Below, one piece after another: positions 19,926 through 29,730 of a stretch of DNA of 38,557 nt. This stretch comes from Chara braunii (taxonomy: Eukaryota; Streptophyta; Charophyceae; Charales; Characeae): positions 257,102-295,658 of the forward strand of contig BFEA01000274.1 of assembly GCA_003427395.1 (NCBI GenBank), in the 5' to 3' direction. Below the pieces are notes generated by a model. It did not search any database and had not been told where the DNA came from. It was given only the letters and a program-made list of their open reading frames with translations. How positions within the stretch are numbered: the stretch's first letter is position 1; each line of letters opens with the position of its first letter. Both the position numbers and the translations under genes were made by a program.

Positions 19926-20327
19926 ATATAGAGTTACACAAGTCATTTGAGATACCGGGGCCATAGCATCGACGTTTTTTTTCCTGATGGATGGAAGGTG
20001 GAGTGAACAGGGGAGAGCTCCACTCTGCAGGGGCGACGCAAGGTGGGAGGTGAAGCCCTGGAGGGGGTGCGAGCAGCTTTAGTGGGTTGCTCTATTCTAG
20101 GGCTGGGGTGGGGGTACACATCCCATCGGGGGCAGATTAGGGTAAAAGGTGGGCATAGGCATACTTTGGGAGGGAACTGTATGCCTTTGTGGGATAAGGG
20201 GGAGGAATGTGGGACTGTCCCAAGTCGGGGCTGAGATGGGATGCCTGCAATCTGGGTAATCTGTTTCGGTGGAGGCAACGTTGGGATAGGGTGGGAAGGA
20301 GGGGAGGGGATGCATTCCATAGTCTTT
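19926..20327. other. G-rich plus strand, no recognised gene
   Basis: The minus-strand frame 19,943-20,320 is proline-rich (PSPPSHPIPTLPPPK) because of the G-rich plus strand. It resembles in composition the minus frame at 24,031-24,612. No domain is seen. Confidence 0.45.
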
Positions 20328-20763
20328 AATCATGTTATATTAAGCTTTTTGGTGTTCTGTACTGTTTGGCAGCATCTGGTTTTCTTCCTCGTTCGGAATA
20401 TAGGATGTCAGAGATGGTCGAATCTGGACTGATATCTGCCGATGCCAAAACGACGCTGGCCGGAGCTGGGGCGTTGCCCTGTAACCAGCAAATGGCAGGA
20501 GTGTGAGGCCTTGTAGAGAGATCTGGGGATTTGTTGAGGGAGGAAGGCAATCCAGTGGCGAATCGGGGGGGGCTGCCCAGATAACCTATGGGTCTAGGGA
20601 TAGTCTAGGTGGCGAGAACAGGTCAGCTATGGTTGACGTTGGTTAGGATGGCATTGTCTCTAAGATGTAATGTCCTGGTACAGGGAGGGCTAGAAGTTGT
20701 TCTTGGATTAGGAGGCCATAATTGCTGATATAGCATAGTCTTCTATATTTTTTACATACTAAC

Positions 20764-20795
<32 letters not shown>

Positions 20796-21008
20796 CCATT
20801 AGTATCATTATCTCACAGTTTACATCGAATCAGCAGAAGTTCACCATCATAATCATCTTCATATGAGGGACGCTGAGCCTAGTTCTCAGCATGTTTGGTT
20901 CGGTCACTCCGGGTAGACTGTAAGGACCCCGGCCTCAATCCTCTTATTGGTAATATCAGCCTTGGGCATTGGACCCGTTTTCTGTATTAAAAAAAAAAAA
21001 AAAAAAAA
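20328..21008 (+). repeat. Interspersed repeat family R, copy 2, with poly(A) tail
   Basis: It begins ATCATGTTATAT as copy 1 does and runs in parallel through CCGGAGCTGGGGCGTTGCCC, GAGGCCTTGTAGAGAGATCT, GGCATTGTCTCTAAGATGTA and an (ATC)n tract at about 20,764-20,800. It ends in ACTCCGGGTAGACTG, GGACCCCGGCCTCAAT and 20 A residues at about 20,989-21,008. It is 680 bp against 1,218 bp for copy 1, and unlike copy 1 it contains a GGGAC hairpin block. Confidence 0.8.
20867..20893 (+). repeat. GGGAC hairpin block inside family R copy 2
   Basis: GGGACGCTGAGCCTAGTTCT then CAGC gives stem GCTGAG/CTCAGC. The matching position in R copy 1 (10,456/10,457) lacks the block: CATATG runs directly into TTGGTTACTCCGGG. 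Confidence 0.75.
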
Positions 21009-21960
21009 GGTACAACAGCGGTGGAGATGGTGGCTTCATCGTGGTAAGACTTGCCGGAGTAGGGTTCAGGGGGTTTGTTGGGGGGATATCTGCAACCAGT
21101 GCATGAAGGAGACGAATACTGAGATCTACAACTATGATGTTGATTGGTGGCTTGACTGCTATTTGCCTTAGTCCTGAGCCCCGGTGGTTTGCGAAAAGAC
21201 GAGGCCAGAATGATGCTGGTCGGTGTTGGGGCTTGGTCGTGCTGCCCTGTAACTCGAGCTGTATGAGGGCATGAGACCTGGTAGAGAGATCTGGGGAGTT
21301 GTCGAGGGTGGAAGGCAGTCTAGTGTCTTTTGGTGAGCTGGTGCCTAGTCGACGCTGGCCGGAGCTGGGGCGGGTCGCTTTGCCCTGTGGCCTAGCAGGT
21401 GGGGTTATTCTGGGGTGGGTCGTGCCACTTTGTAACCTAGCAGTTGGGGGCATGAGGCCTGGTAGAGATTGGGCATCGAGATATAGGGGTGAGGCAGGTA
21501 AGAGTTGGGCTGCTGAAAGGCCCTACGACAGGTGTTTTTTTTTCGAATGCTTCTTTGATCCGAGCTTTGGGGGACATAATTTCAGTGTTCTTGTAAAAAA
21601 GAAAAAAAAGCCGAAGCCGGGTAATAGCCCCGGTATCTCAAGGATATCTTCAAAAAAAGGTTTGTTTACAGGTGGTTCTGAGAATGCTTCAGGATTCTGG
21701 GGACTTCTAGCAACTCGCTTTAGGCTGTTTGATACTGGTACTGCAGGAGCGTGAGGCCTGGTAGAGAGATCAAGGGATGCTTTGGGGTGGGCATTCCAAG
21801 GGACAACCAATGGTTGCTGTTGGGACGATGCTGGCCGGAGATGGAGCGAGTCGTGTTGCTCTGTAACCTAGTCAGGTGGGAGTGTGAGGCCTGGGAGAGC
21901 TCGACAGGGAATAAGACAGTGTTGGATAGTTTTAGAGAGTTTTGTTTGGGAGTCTAGGGG
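21009..21960 (+). repeat. Diverged tandem sub-repeats of family R
   Basis: GAYGCTGGYCGGAGCTGGGG-like starts, followed by GCCCTGTAACCTAGCAG and GAGGCCTGGTAGAGA, recur near 21,207, 21,352, 21,407 (partial), 21,745 (partial) and 21,825. This is the same module as in both R copies. Frames across it have no family. Confidence 0.65.
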
Positions 21961-22550
21961 TTCTGAGCATTTGAAAAGAGGTCAGTAGTCATTCATAGTT
22001 TTTCAACCTCTTTTTAATTCTCTTGAATTTCTTCAATAGTTCTCAATAGTTCTCAGATTGATTCTTAGCCGAAGCCCAATAGTTCTCAATAGTTCTCAGA
22101 TTGATTCTCAGCCGAAGCTTAGATACCAGGAACAGACATTCGAACCAAAGAAATTTACTCTGGAAAATTTTTGAATACCAAGTTTCTGCAAAAAGAATTG
22201 GATAAGAGTCGGCTTATGGAAGCAAATGCAACGAAAATAAAAACATGGAAAGTGAAAATGCAGATTGGAGATTAAGAAATTTGGAATATAGGAATTTCGG
22301 TATTAAAAAACACCAATCAGCTCAGTTCTAGGAGTTGAGAGTTACGATGATTCTAAAATATTCGAGAATATTATTTAGAAATTTAAAAATATTAGAGATT
22401 TAAGTTGGATATTTAATTAGGATATTATTTTAGTTGAAAGAGTAGATTGGTTATAAGGATGATGATATGTATGATGATTGGATGTTGATTAATTAGTTTA
22501 AAAGGGATGAAGAAGATGATAAACTTAAAACTGTAAATACTACGAAAAAT
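21961..22550. repeat. AT-rich stretch with a 43-bp direct repeat
   Basis: CAATAGTTCTCAATAGTTCT then CAGATTGATTCT.AGCCGAAG occurs at 22,034 and 22,077. The rest is AT-rich with no gene visible. Confidence 0.7.
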
Positions 22551-24030
22551 AAAATTTCCCCCTCCTCCCCCTCATCTCTCTTCCCCTCCACCTATTCCAG
22601 ACCTCCCTCCACCCCCTTCTCTTTTCACTCTTTATTCCCTTCCTGTCTCTCCGTCTCTTTCATCTTGACAATCCCACGTCTCCTCCCCCACCTTTCTCTC
22701 CCGCAATACACCACCCTGTCCCACACACTCACCCTCACCACTTCATCCATTAAGATAACACTCGCACATCTTGGTGAAATTGAATCCAATGGATTACAAC
22801 AACTACCGATTAGCGCTGCGGTAAGGAGAGTATACAAGAGATGATGAGGTAGGGGGAAGAGGAAAAGGACGCTAGAATGAAATAGAGACATAGTAGAAAG
22901 AAGGGTGCCGAGTATGGAGTGAAGGATGTGGAGATGAAGAAGAAATATCCGGTAGGAAAACGGAAAAGACCCACTCCCCTTTTTACCTGCTCACCTTGAC
23001 GAAGAAGACAATGCAGATGATGAACGACGATGAATATGATAATGATGGTGGTTGTTGAACATGAAGATGATGATGTAGCTTGTTGACAGGAATACTGATG
23101 ATACTCCACTGTAGATGCAACTTGGATGGAGTAGACAGGGCAACAAACAGCTGGCGATTAAGGTTCGAGTTGAAGCCTCCCATGATGAAGGTTGATATTT
23201 CGTAGACTCCCTTCTTGAGTACCTCCCACTCACTATCCCTCGACAATCCTCCTTCCACCCCCCAGGACACACTCTACTTTTCTCCTTCTCGCAACGAGCC
23301 GACCTCCTCCACCATAAAATTTGCAAGATGGAGTGTAGAAGTGATTACCCCTGAAGCAATGCTCGATTAAAGCAGAACTCCCCTTCATACGGCATGCTAG
23401 CCTGCAGCATCACTCATATGAAGCGTGAAGCAGAGAGATGGCACAATTGTGCTTTCAAAAGTCAAGGAGCCGAGAATGAAGAAGCTCTACCAATTGATCG
23501 TCGTCACCCATCCCTCGACCATTAAATCTTGAAGAAGTCATGCAGCCCGCTCGCTCACCGCCATTCGCATGCACTGACAGCTACACGCACGCGGAAAAAC
23601 ACTTTGACACTTGTCTTTCGGCACGTGCATGCACGATCGCACGCACACACACATGCAACAGCACGCAATCAGGCATGAAATTGCGCCCGCCCACATGCAC
23701 TCACATGCACGTACATGCCCAAAGACACGCACATCGCACCCTCTCACGCACACGAGCATCAGCTGCTGAGCCAGCAGTGCTGCGCTCGTGGGCGTCATTT
23801 TTTTACTAGTCAGTTCTCTCTCGTGCCAGTAGACAGTGTTTACAACCCTGTAGGCTAGCCCCTTCGCCTGCTCCAGGGTGGCTCTTGCTGGCTGTGTCGA
23901 TCTCCCACAGTACTTGCGTATAGGGGAGAGTCGACCCTCTTGTTCCAGGTCAGTTTTTGAAACTAATCAGTCAGGGTACGTAAACAACGCTAAAGTATTT
24001 GCCATTGCAAGGCCCTATGCGACATGGGCA
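22551..24030. other. No recognisable gene; pyrimidine-rich and CA-rich tracts
   Basis: 22,556-22,735 is strongly pyrimidine-rich on the plus strand (CCCCTCCTCCCCCTC). 23,000-23,100 is GATGATGA-rich. 23,575-23,760 has ACGCACACACACATGCA and CACATGCAC repeats. Overlapping frames on the minus strand at 22,625-23,326 show no conserved family. Confidence 0.5.
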
Positions 24031-24612
24031 TTATTCGGGCATACCGAGACCATTGAAAATTTTGCAGGTAGTCAGGCTGAAGGATGGACTTGTTTTTAGC
24101 AAGGGAGTCTCAACCTGTGATGTTGTGAGATCGGGGTCAGAGGTGTTGGAATGGATATCTCCTTTAGGATTGGAGTCCCTCCCTGCGAGGGTTACAAAAG
24201 GTGGGTGGTGTGATCTTTGAGAGGGTAGGGGCGGTATTGAGGGTTTGTCCTTTTTTGGGCCATGCTGATTTCGGGTCGGATCAGCTATGGCAGTTGGGGA
24301 GAGAGGACAAGGGGTGCTGATGTCAGCAGGGTGAGAGTTGAGAGGGCTGTTCCGCTTGGAGGGGGTGGGGCAGGAAGGAAGGGGGATCTTCTGCTCTACG
24401 GGGGCATACGTTAGGGGGTATTGTATGCGACTGAGAGAGCAGGAGGGGTATTCTGGGGGCTGTTTTGAACTAGGGCGGGGAGGCGAGGGGGCGCCTTCCC
24501 GCGGAGGCAGTAAACAAACAGGGGGTTGTTTTTTGGTGGAGAGGAGGAATCCCTTTGGCTTTGTGACCCCTTTACATGTATCTGAGACCTCAATAGGTGC
24601 TGCAGTTTCCAT
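24031..24612 (-). CDS. Proline-rich hypothetical ORF, doubtful
   Basis: A 193-residue frame begins METAAPIEVSDTCKGVTKPK and is rich in P, S and T (PREGAPSPPRPSSKQPP, PLPSCPTPSKRN). No domain is recognised. It lies downstream, on the same strand, of the endonuclease fragment at 24,765-25,190, where a LINE would have linker and RT, so it is not explained by that LINE. The bias may simply reflect a G-rich plus strand. Confidence 0.2.
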   Translation of the reverse strand: METAAPIEVSDTCKGVTKPKGFLLSTKKQPPVCLLPPREGAPSPPRPSSKQPPEYPSCSLSRIQYPLTYAPVEQKIPLPSCPTPSKRNSPLNSHPADISTPCPLSPTAIADPTRNQHGPKKDKPSIPPLPSQRSHHPPFVTLAGRDSNPKGDIHSNTSDPDLTTSQVETPLLKTSPSFSLTTCKIFNGLGMPE

Positions 24613-24764
24613 GGGGAGAGAGGGTTGTTCTTTTCCCTCTCTTCCCCTCTCCTTGTGGGAATGGTGGGCGCTGGAATGTTCATGTGATTTTTTGGGATTT
24701 TTTATGCCTGATTTTCCTAATTTTTCTTAATTGAAAAATTCTTCCAAGGTTTGGTGCAGGAGGC

Positions 24765-25190
24765 AGGGGGTTGTGGTGGTTGTGACGGCGGGAGATGACG
24801 CACTCTGATCCTTGAGTTGGACAGACCCTCGCTCCCCCGTGGCCTAATGCACGTGAATGCTTGTTTGTTGGGGTGCACCATACGGAAGGAGTCCAGCAAT
24901 TGATGCTCCGCCAAGAGTTGGTTAAACACAAGGGCGTCCAGCCCCATTTGAGGTAGGGACGACGTTCGGCTGCTCGTCTGCACTTGGCTCCTCGTGTCGA
25001 TGGCAGGGTCCGGTGTCAGGTTGAAGTCCTCTGCTAGTATAAGGGGCAGGCCATCCGGGAGGACATGCATAACTTCCAAGAAGAAATCGGCGCTATCTGA
25101 TGAGCTGTTAGGGGCATATATACTTGGTATTGGTGGTAAATTATAGTAGTGTTTGGATAAATGTTGTTCAGTCATTTGTATATATAAGAA
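24765..25190 (-). pseudogene. LINE endonuclease fragment
   Basis: On the minus strand the product has the APE-type endonuclease order: SIYAPNSSSDSADFF, then LPLILAEDFNLTPDPAID (family motif GDFN, here with G changed to E), GLDALVFNQLLAEHQLLDSF, RMVHPNKQAFTC and finally NSRIRV where active enzymes have SRID. Loss of that aspartate and of everything downstream marks it as dead. It is a second copy of the 8706-9200 fragment and likely of the same LINE family as 17,011-19,838. Confidence 0.85.
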
Positions 25191-25572
25191 AAAAATCAGC
25201 TGAGTGAGTACACACCCATTTGGATTGTTCATAGGCGATTCGTTTAAAAAGCAAAAGAATTATCAAGTTATATCAACCAAAACAAAAGAAAGAAATATAA
25301 TCATGCTCATACGCTGAGGTTTGAAATTTAAAGACGGTTGATACAATGTAATTGATACCATGGATTATCCATAGGCCATTCAATTACTGTCTCCACTGAT
25401 TGCCGTTCATTGAACACATGCGCGTATGCGAGCGGAAGTTACTGCATGCTCAATCACAGGGTGACAACACTGGCATTGCTTCTATAGGCATACGCAAAAG
25501 GGCAGGGAGAAGGATTATCGCAAGATACTAATGACACTGGTACTCCAAATTGTTTTGTAAAAATTATCATAT
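25191..25572. other. AT-rich, no recognisable gene
   Basis: GAGTACACACCCATTTG at about 25,206 recurs near 25,769. Nothing else is recognised. Confidence 0.5.
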
Positions 25573-25645
25573 GGGACGATGGGCGCGGTTCCCAGCACGA
25601 GCTGCTCCCCACGAATATATTGGCGCATGAAAAAAGAAAAAAAAA
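25573..25645 (+). mobile_element. GGGAC-family short retroposon, short version with A-rich tail
   Basis: GGGACGATGGGCGCGGTTCC, CAGCACGAGCTGCTCCCCAC, GAATATATTGG, then an A-rich tail at 25,629-25,645. The stem is TGGG/CCCA. It belongs to the subfamily with the 19,839 and 29,308 copies. Confidence 0.75.
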
Positions 25646-25679
25646 GTGAGAGCAATCTGAATCGTGCAAGGCCCACCAC

Positions 25680-25761
25680 AAACCACCAGTACTTCCCCCG
25701 AACATGGATAAATTTCATTCGAAACGAACTGTTGACGCACTGGAACTACTGGTGCTCTAAG
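25680..25761. mobile_element. Remnant of the ACCACCAGTAC MITE family
   Basis: AACCACCAGTACTTCC on the left and GAACTACTGGTGCTCTAA on the right are diverged inverted repeats. A further lone end, AGAGCACCAATACTTTC, lies near 25,826. Probably an internally deleted copy. Confidence 0.5.
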
Positions 25762-25892
25762 CATCAGATGAGTACACACCCATTTGCCTCTCAGCACACC
25801 TGCACCTTATATTTTGTCTGTTCTCTTAGAGCACCAATACTTTCGAGCCCTTATCTCCGGAACCGGATGTTTGCTGCGTGCCAAAGAAAACG

Positions 25893-26445
25893 AACTAGTG
25901 TAGCAGAACCAAACTTGCCCCTTCTCTTTGAAACAAGTACGACGGTGTCACACTTTCAATTTCGAAAGGGAAAAAAAACATGTGCGGGCAACAAAATCTG
26001 GTGCAAACACTGCAAAGTTTATATATCGGTAAAAATGGTGGTGGTCCGCGTGTGATTTTGTTGCCCTTTTCAAACTCGGTGCGAGAGTTTGTGCCACAAC
26101 CAAACTTGCCCCTTCTCTTGGAAGCAATTCCGGCAGTGTCACACTTTCAGTTTCAAAAGAGCAAAAAAAACATGTGCAGGCAACAAAATCGAGTGCGGAG
26201 TTTGACAAGGGACAATATCGGTAAAAATGGTTGTGGGCCACGTGTGATTTTGTTGCCCTTTTCAAAACTCGACGCGCGAGTTTGTTGCCCTTTTCAAACT
26301 CGGCACGTGGGTAAAAAAATACTAAAAATGCTTTTGTTGCCCTTTCAAACTTGGCGCGTGAGTTTGTTGCCCATGCACGATTTTGTTGCCTTTTTCAAAC
26401 TTGTCTGTGCCACAACCGAACTTGCCCCTTTTTCTTTTGAGAAAA
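25893..26445. repeat. 191-bp tandem repeat with GTTGCCC/CAAACT sub-repeats
   Basis: AAACTTGCCCCTTCTCTT starts at 25,911 and 26,102 (period 191), with a third truncated start near 26,418. Between 26,230 and 26,400, units of about 33 bp read TTTGTTGCCCTTTTCAAACT then CGGCGCGTGAG. The third large unit is cut by the long inverted-repeat element. Confidence 0.8.
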
Positions 26446-27243
26446 CTAGGGTGCGGTCATGGTTTGAGTAAATCCAGTCCCGTGGGGAGTTTACATTGCA
26501 GTCGAAACTCCGCTTTGCAGAAAAGTCACACCTCGGAGTTTGGAACTGCAGCTCAGTCAGGCAGGTGGCCTTTTTTTTTTTTTTTTTTTCCCCCGGTCGC
26601 GCGCTGTTTTTTTTTTTTTTTTTTTTTTTAATAAATAGCTGCCTTCTCCTCATCGGGGGACAGCCATATATTTTTCTCTCACCTCACAAATTTTTTTAAC
26701 TGGCGTTCTGCCATGTCATGGAACATATCTTTCGTTTCACTACGTACCACTGCTCCTAAGGCTGTACAGGGGACCCCTGCAAGCATAGCTTTCTACCTCT
26801 CTTCGGTCGTGCGCCGCACTGCAGCTGAAAAAAAAAAAAAAAACGGCCATGGTCGGGCCACGGCCGAGATGTCTCGGCCACATCCAAGATTGGCCACGGC
26901 CGAGATGTCTCGGCCACACCCCAGATTGGGCACAGCTGAGATGTCTCGGCCACACCCCAGATTGGCCATTGTGGAGATGTCTCAGCCACGGCCAAGATTT
27001 TTGGGGGGAACGGAGGGGGGGGAATGCGGTGCGCGAAAAAAACAAAGAAAAAAAAGGCGCACGACCGAGGGGGAAAAAAAAGGGAAAAAGAAAAACGGCC
27101 ACCTGCCTGACTGAACTGCAGTTCCAAACTCCGCGCTGCGACTTTTCTGCAAAGCGGAGTTTCGACTGCATAGTAAACTTCCGATGGGACTGGAACTAAA
27201 GAAACGCAGTCATTTAGAAACTGCTTTCTTGACTGCACCCTAG
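26446..27243. mobile_element. Element with terminal inverted repeats of about 125-147 bp
   Basis: The left arm (26,446-26,570) begins CTAGGGTGCGGTCA and contains GAAACTCCGCTTTGCAGAAA and ends CAGGCAGGTGGCC. The right arm (27,097-27,243) is its inverse, ending TGACTGCACCCTAG. The interior holds T runs, a 36-bp minisatellite and A runs, and no transposase. It resembles fold-back or long-TIR non-autonomous DNA elements. TAGGG ends would suit a hAT-type terminus, but no matching 8-bp duplication is visible. Confidence 0.8.
26855..26995. repeat. 36-bp minisatellite, 4 units
   Basis: GAGATGTCT positions fall at 26,866, 26,902, 26,938 and 26,974. The unit GGCCACGGCCGAGATGTCT then CGGCCACACCCCAGATT corresponds to the 37-bp unit at 14,035-14,215. 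Confidence 0.9.
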
Positions 27244-27956
27244 TTACCCCTTTTCTTTTTTGTTTTGGCTGGCGAACAAATCTGGTAGGCCGCAGTGCGT
27301 ATACGGCTATGTAGGAACAAAATAGTTGGAAAACTTACTGGGGGTTTATTGATGCTCATTTATATGCATTAAGTACTTCACATTGGCGAAGGAAGGAGGG
27401 TGGAGGGAAAGGGGGAGCCTAGGAGAGGGGAAGAGGAGGAGGGGAGTGGAGGGAGGAGAAGAGCTGGGTAGAGAGGAACCTCATTGGGTCGTCAATACTC
27501 ACTGGCAGAGCAGATTACTAGAGACTGCCACAAGAACCCACTCAGGGGTAGGGTTGCAGAGAAAAATGAGCCGAGGAGCTGTCATTGCCTGCGGCAAGTG
27601 GGCACACCTGCAGACAATGGTTCAGATATGCCTTGTGGAAGCACTGCGTCCAACTCTCACAGTCACAGTGACTGTGTAGAATGACGCAGTGCAGACGTAT
27701 GTCACAGACATAGCTCCCACATGCGAGGAACAGAGAGCCACTGTTGTTCCCGCCCCGGTCTACAAATAGGACATGCTATATGAGGGTGTCGCAGACAAGC
27801 ACAATGTTTAGACTCGCTAGAGTCATCATAGGTACGAAACAAAAAACTTGCACGGGCCGTACCCTCATAATGCTCACTGCATAAAGAATGTGGCTCACAT
27901 GCTTGACGAACATCCGGTGGGTCACCACAGTGTGGCAGTGAGAAAGTTTCTTGGGA
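27244..27956. other. No supported gene; purine-rich stretch
   Basis: 27,383-27,470 is purine-rich (GGAAGGAGGGTGGAGGGA). On the minus strand 27,560-27,760 can be read as a cysteine-rich run (ACGSYVCDIRLHC, HCDCESWTQCFHK, CLQVCP), but stops intervene and no family is recognised. Confidence 0.35.
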
Positions 27957-28718
27957 CTACATAGTCGACATTGACTGTCTTGTGGACAGACGATGACGGG
28001 GACGAATCCAACTAAGGATGTTTACATTGTTTAGTTGTTGTAACATCTGCTGCCACTGCTTGCCAAGGAGGCGATAGCTTTTCGGGACAGCACACTGCAG
28101 GTGGTCCAAGCGAGATTCTGCTTTCCACCATAGGTCACTGTGTCTGCTCCTTGTCTGGCAAGGATGGAGAAGGTTCAATTGCAGGTGCAACTGGAGGAGG
28201 CCCAGTGTGATGATATGAATGCCAGCAAGGAAAGCAGACTCATGCTCGCAGTTATTCAAGCATGGCATGTCAAGGTCACAGTGGCATACCGGGCAACTAA
28301 TAAGGCGACGGGGGGGATAAGTGCAAGAAAAAGATGGGTCATAGTTTTTCTCATGGGAAAGGCTGGTAGTGACCATCCCTTTAAAGCACCAGTACACCAC
28401 ACATCGGCCCGCGGGTGTCAGCACGAAACCCGCACCACTTCGGAGGCCGCCAATTTTTTTTTTCAATGGCGCCCCACGCCACGCGGCCCCTCCGAGTTTT
28501 GCTTGTGGCAACAAAACTTTCTGCAAGGCTGGGGCCGTGTACTTTTGGTTTAAAGTGATCCAAGCACATGTTAACCGGAATGTGCCTATATGTTCACACA
28601 ATGGCATGGCGCAGTGGCGCTCCTCTGAAGGGCACCCGGCACCGTCAGTGGCAGATCGGTCTGATCTGCACAGGCAATTGCAGCACACACGAGCGTGCAT
28701 GAGAGTGGGAGCATCCAC
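27957..28718 (-). CDS. Hypothetical ORF, partly created by a MITE; doubtful
   Basis: A 253-residue frame begins MDAPTLMHARVCCNCLCRSD. Its middle third is translated MITE 3 (28,381-28,553), so the full length is not evolutionary evidence. The downstream part has CPVCHCDLDMPCLNNCEHES, a cysteine-rich patch, and RLDHLQCAVPKSYRLLGKQW. I recognise no family. It may be a host gene relic interrupted by the MITE or chance. Confidence 0.2.
   Translation of the reverse strand: MDAPTLMHARVCCNCLCRSDRSATDGAGCPSEERHCAMPLCEHIGTFRLTCAWITLNQKYTAPALQKVLLPQAKLGGAAWRGAPLKKKIGGLRSGAGFVLTPAGRCVVYWCFKGMVTTSLSHEKNYDPSFSCTYPPRRLISCPVCHCDLDMPCLNNCEHESAFLAGIHIITLGLLQLHLQLNLLHPCQTRSRHSDLWWKAESRLDHLQCAVPKSYRLLGKQWQQMLQQLNNVNILSWIRPRHRLSTRQSMSTM
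28381..28553. mobile_element. MITE 3 of the ACCACCAGTAC family
   Basis: The ends are TTAAAGCACCAGTACAC and GTGTACTTTTGGTTTAA, with most bases paired. The inside has CCGCCAATTTTTTTTTTCAA and GGCGCC, related to the middle of MITE 4. 173 bp, no open frame of its own. Confidence 0.75.
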
Positions 28719-29307
28719 ACGCGTTCAGTTGAATGGACACGTGGACACCACACATGTGTGTCTGGGTGCCCACGGACTTGTTAAGGCATCATCCTCACCC
28801 ATGTCGCCCCTTCCCCCTCGCCCCTTCCCATAAGCCATCATCCTAACCCATGCTGTGCCCTCCCTTTGCTGACAGACTCCATCATCCCTGCATATTTCCT
28901 CCTCGTGTACTATATCTCATAGCGGAACCTCGTCTCTCACCTCCTCCCTGCCTGTCACCCACTTGTCGTCCTGCTCCACTGGAGTGTCATCCTGCTTCAC
29001 TGGAGGAGGGGCTGAAGCCAAGCATGCCTGCCTGGATGCCTCTTCTGGAGGAGGGATACAAAAGCGAGCACCTCTGCAGTGGAGGACACAATCTCACACA
29101 CAACCGTTGAAATGCCGTTTGAATATGAGGATCAGAGCCCGTCGAATGTGTGGATCAGTCTTGGTTTTCCTTGGACGGGAATCCGGCTGCTCAGTGGTAG
29201 CTGAAGAGGCCTGATGGGCCGATGGCCCCCCTGTTGCTTCTATTTCCATCAGAGCAATCAATGATGTTCTGCCTCCTCGATCATCGATTGAATACCAGCT
29301 TTTGTAT
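28554..29307. other. No supported gene
   Basis: A pyrimidine-rich stretch lies at 28,785-28,870. The minus-strand frame ending near 29,094 (SDATTEQPD-like stretch, then RRALILIFKRHFNG) looks somewhat protein-like but matches nothing I know. Confidence 0.35.
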
Positions 29308-29365
29308 GGGGCGCTGGGTCCGTTTCCCAGCACGTGCTGCACCCCAGGAATAGATTGGAGTCAGT
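29308..29365 (+). mobile_element. GGGAC-family remnant without tail
   Basis: GGGGCGCTGGGTCCGTTTCC, CAGCACGTGCTGCACCCCAG, GAATAGATTGGAG. The stem is GCTGGG/CCCAGC. No A-rich tail is seen. Confidence 0.7.
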
Positions 29366-29516
29366 GTAAACCCCCTCACCGGCGGATGGACACCTAGTGA
29401 TGTTTTCCCGGAAAACAAAATGATGGAGAGGGCCTCTTCCCTGACAGCAGAATACCATGACAAAAGACACTCTTCTCTTGCTTCCTCGCTCTTGCCAATA
29501 AGATTGTGGTGCAATC

Positions 29517-29730
29517 TTCAACCACCAGTACTTGACCCAGCTATTGATGCCGAGCCTGGAATGCCCCTGAGCGCCAATTTTTGCCGAAGCGCGGGGTACC
29601 GTTTCAATTTTTTTTTTGCTGGCGCCTCCAGCCATTGTGGTCCAGTACCCTGAAGCCCTAAAGGCGCGGCGCGTTAACGGGGAAGCGCCGCGGCCGATAG
29701 CTGGGCCAAGTACTGGACCAGGTGGTTTAA
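29517..29730. mobile_element. MITE 4 of the ACCACCAGTAC family
   Basis: The left end is TTCA then ACCACCAGTACTTGACCCAG. The right end read back is TTAAACCACC, six extra bases, AGTACTTGGCCCAGCTAT. The inside has GCGCGTTAACGGGG and CGCCAATTTTTGCCG, shared with other members. 214 bp, non-coding. Confidence 0.8.

Noticed and set aside
23540-23809. Open frames on both strands in 23,538-23,809
   Set aside because: They follow from CA/ACATGC repeats; Cys/His-rich translations of these repeats are not zinc-finger patterns.
26446-27243. hAT transposon from TAGGG ends
   Set aside because: The 8-bp flanks (GAGAAAAC and GTTACCCC) do not match, so no hAT-type duplication is visible; class left open.
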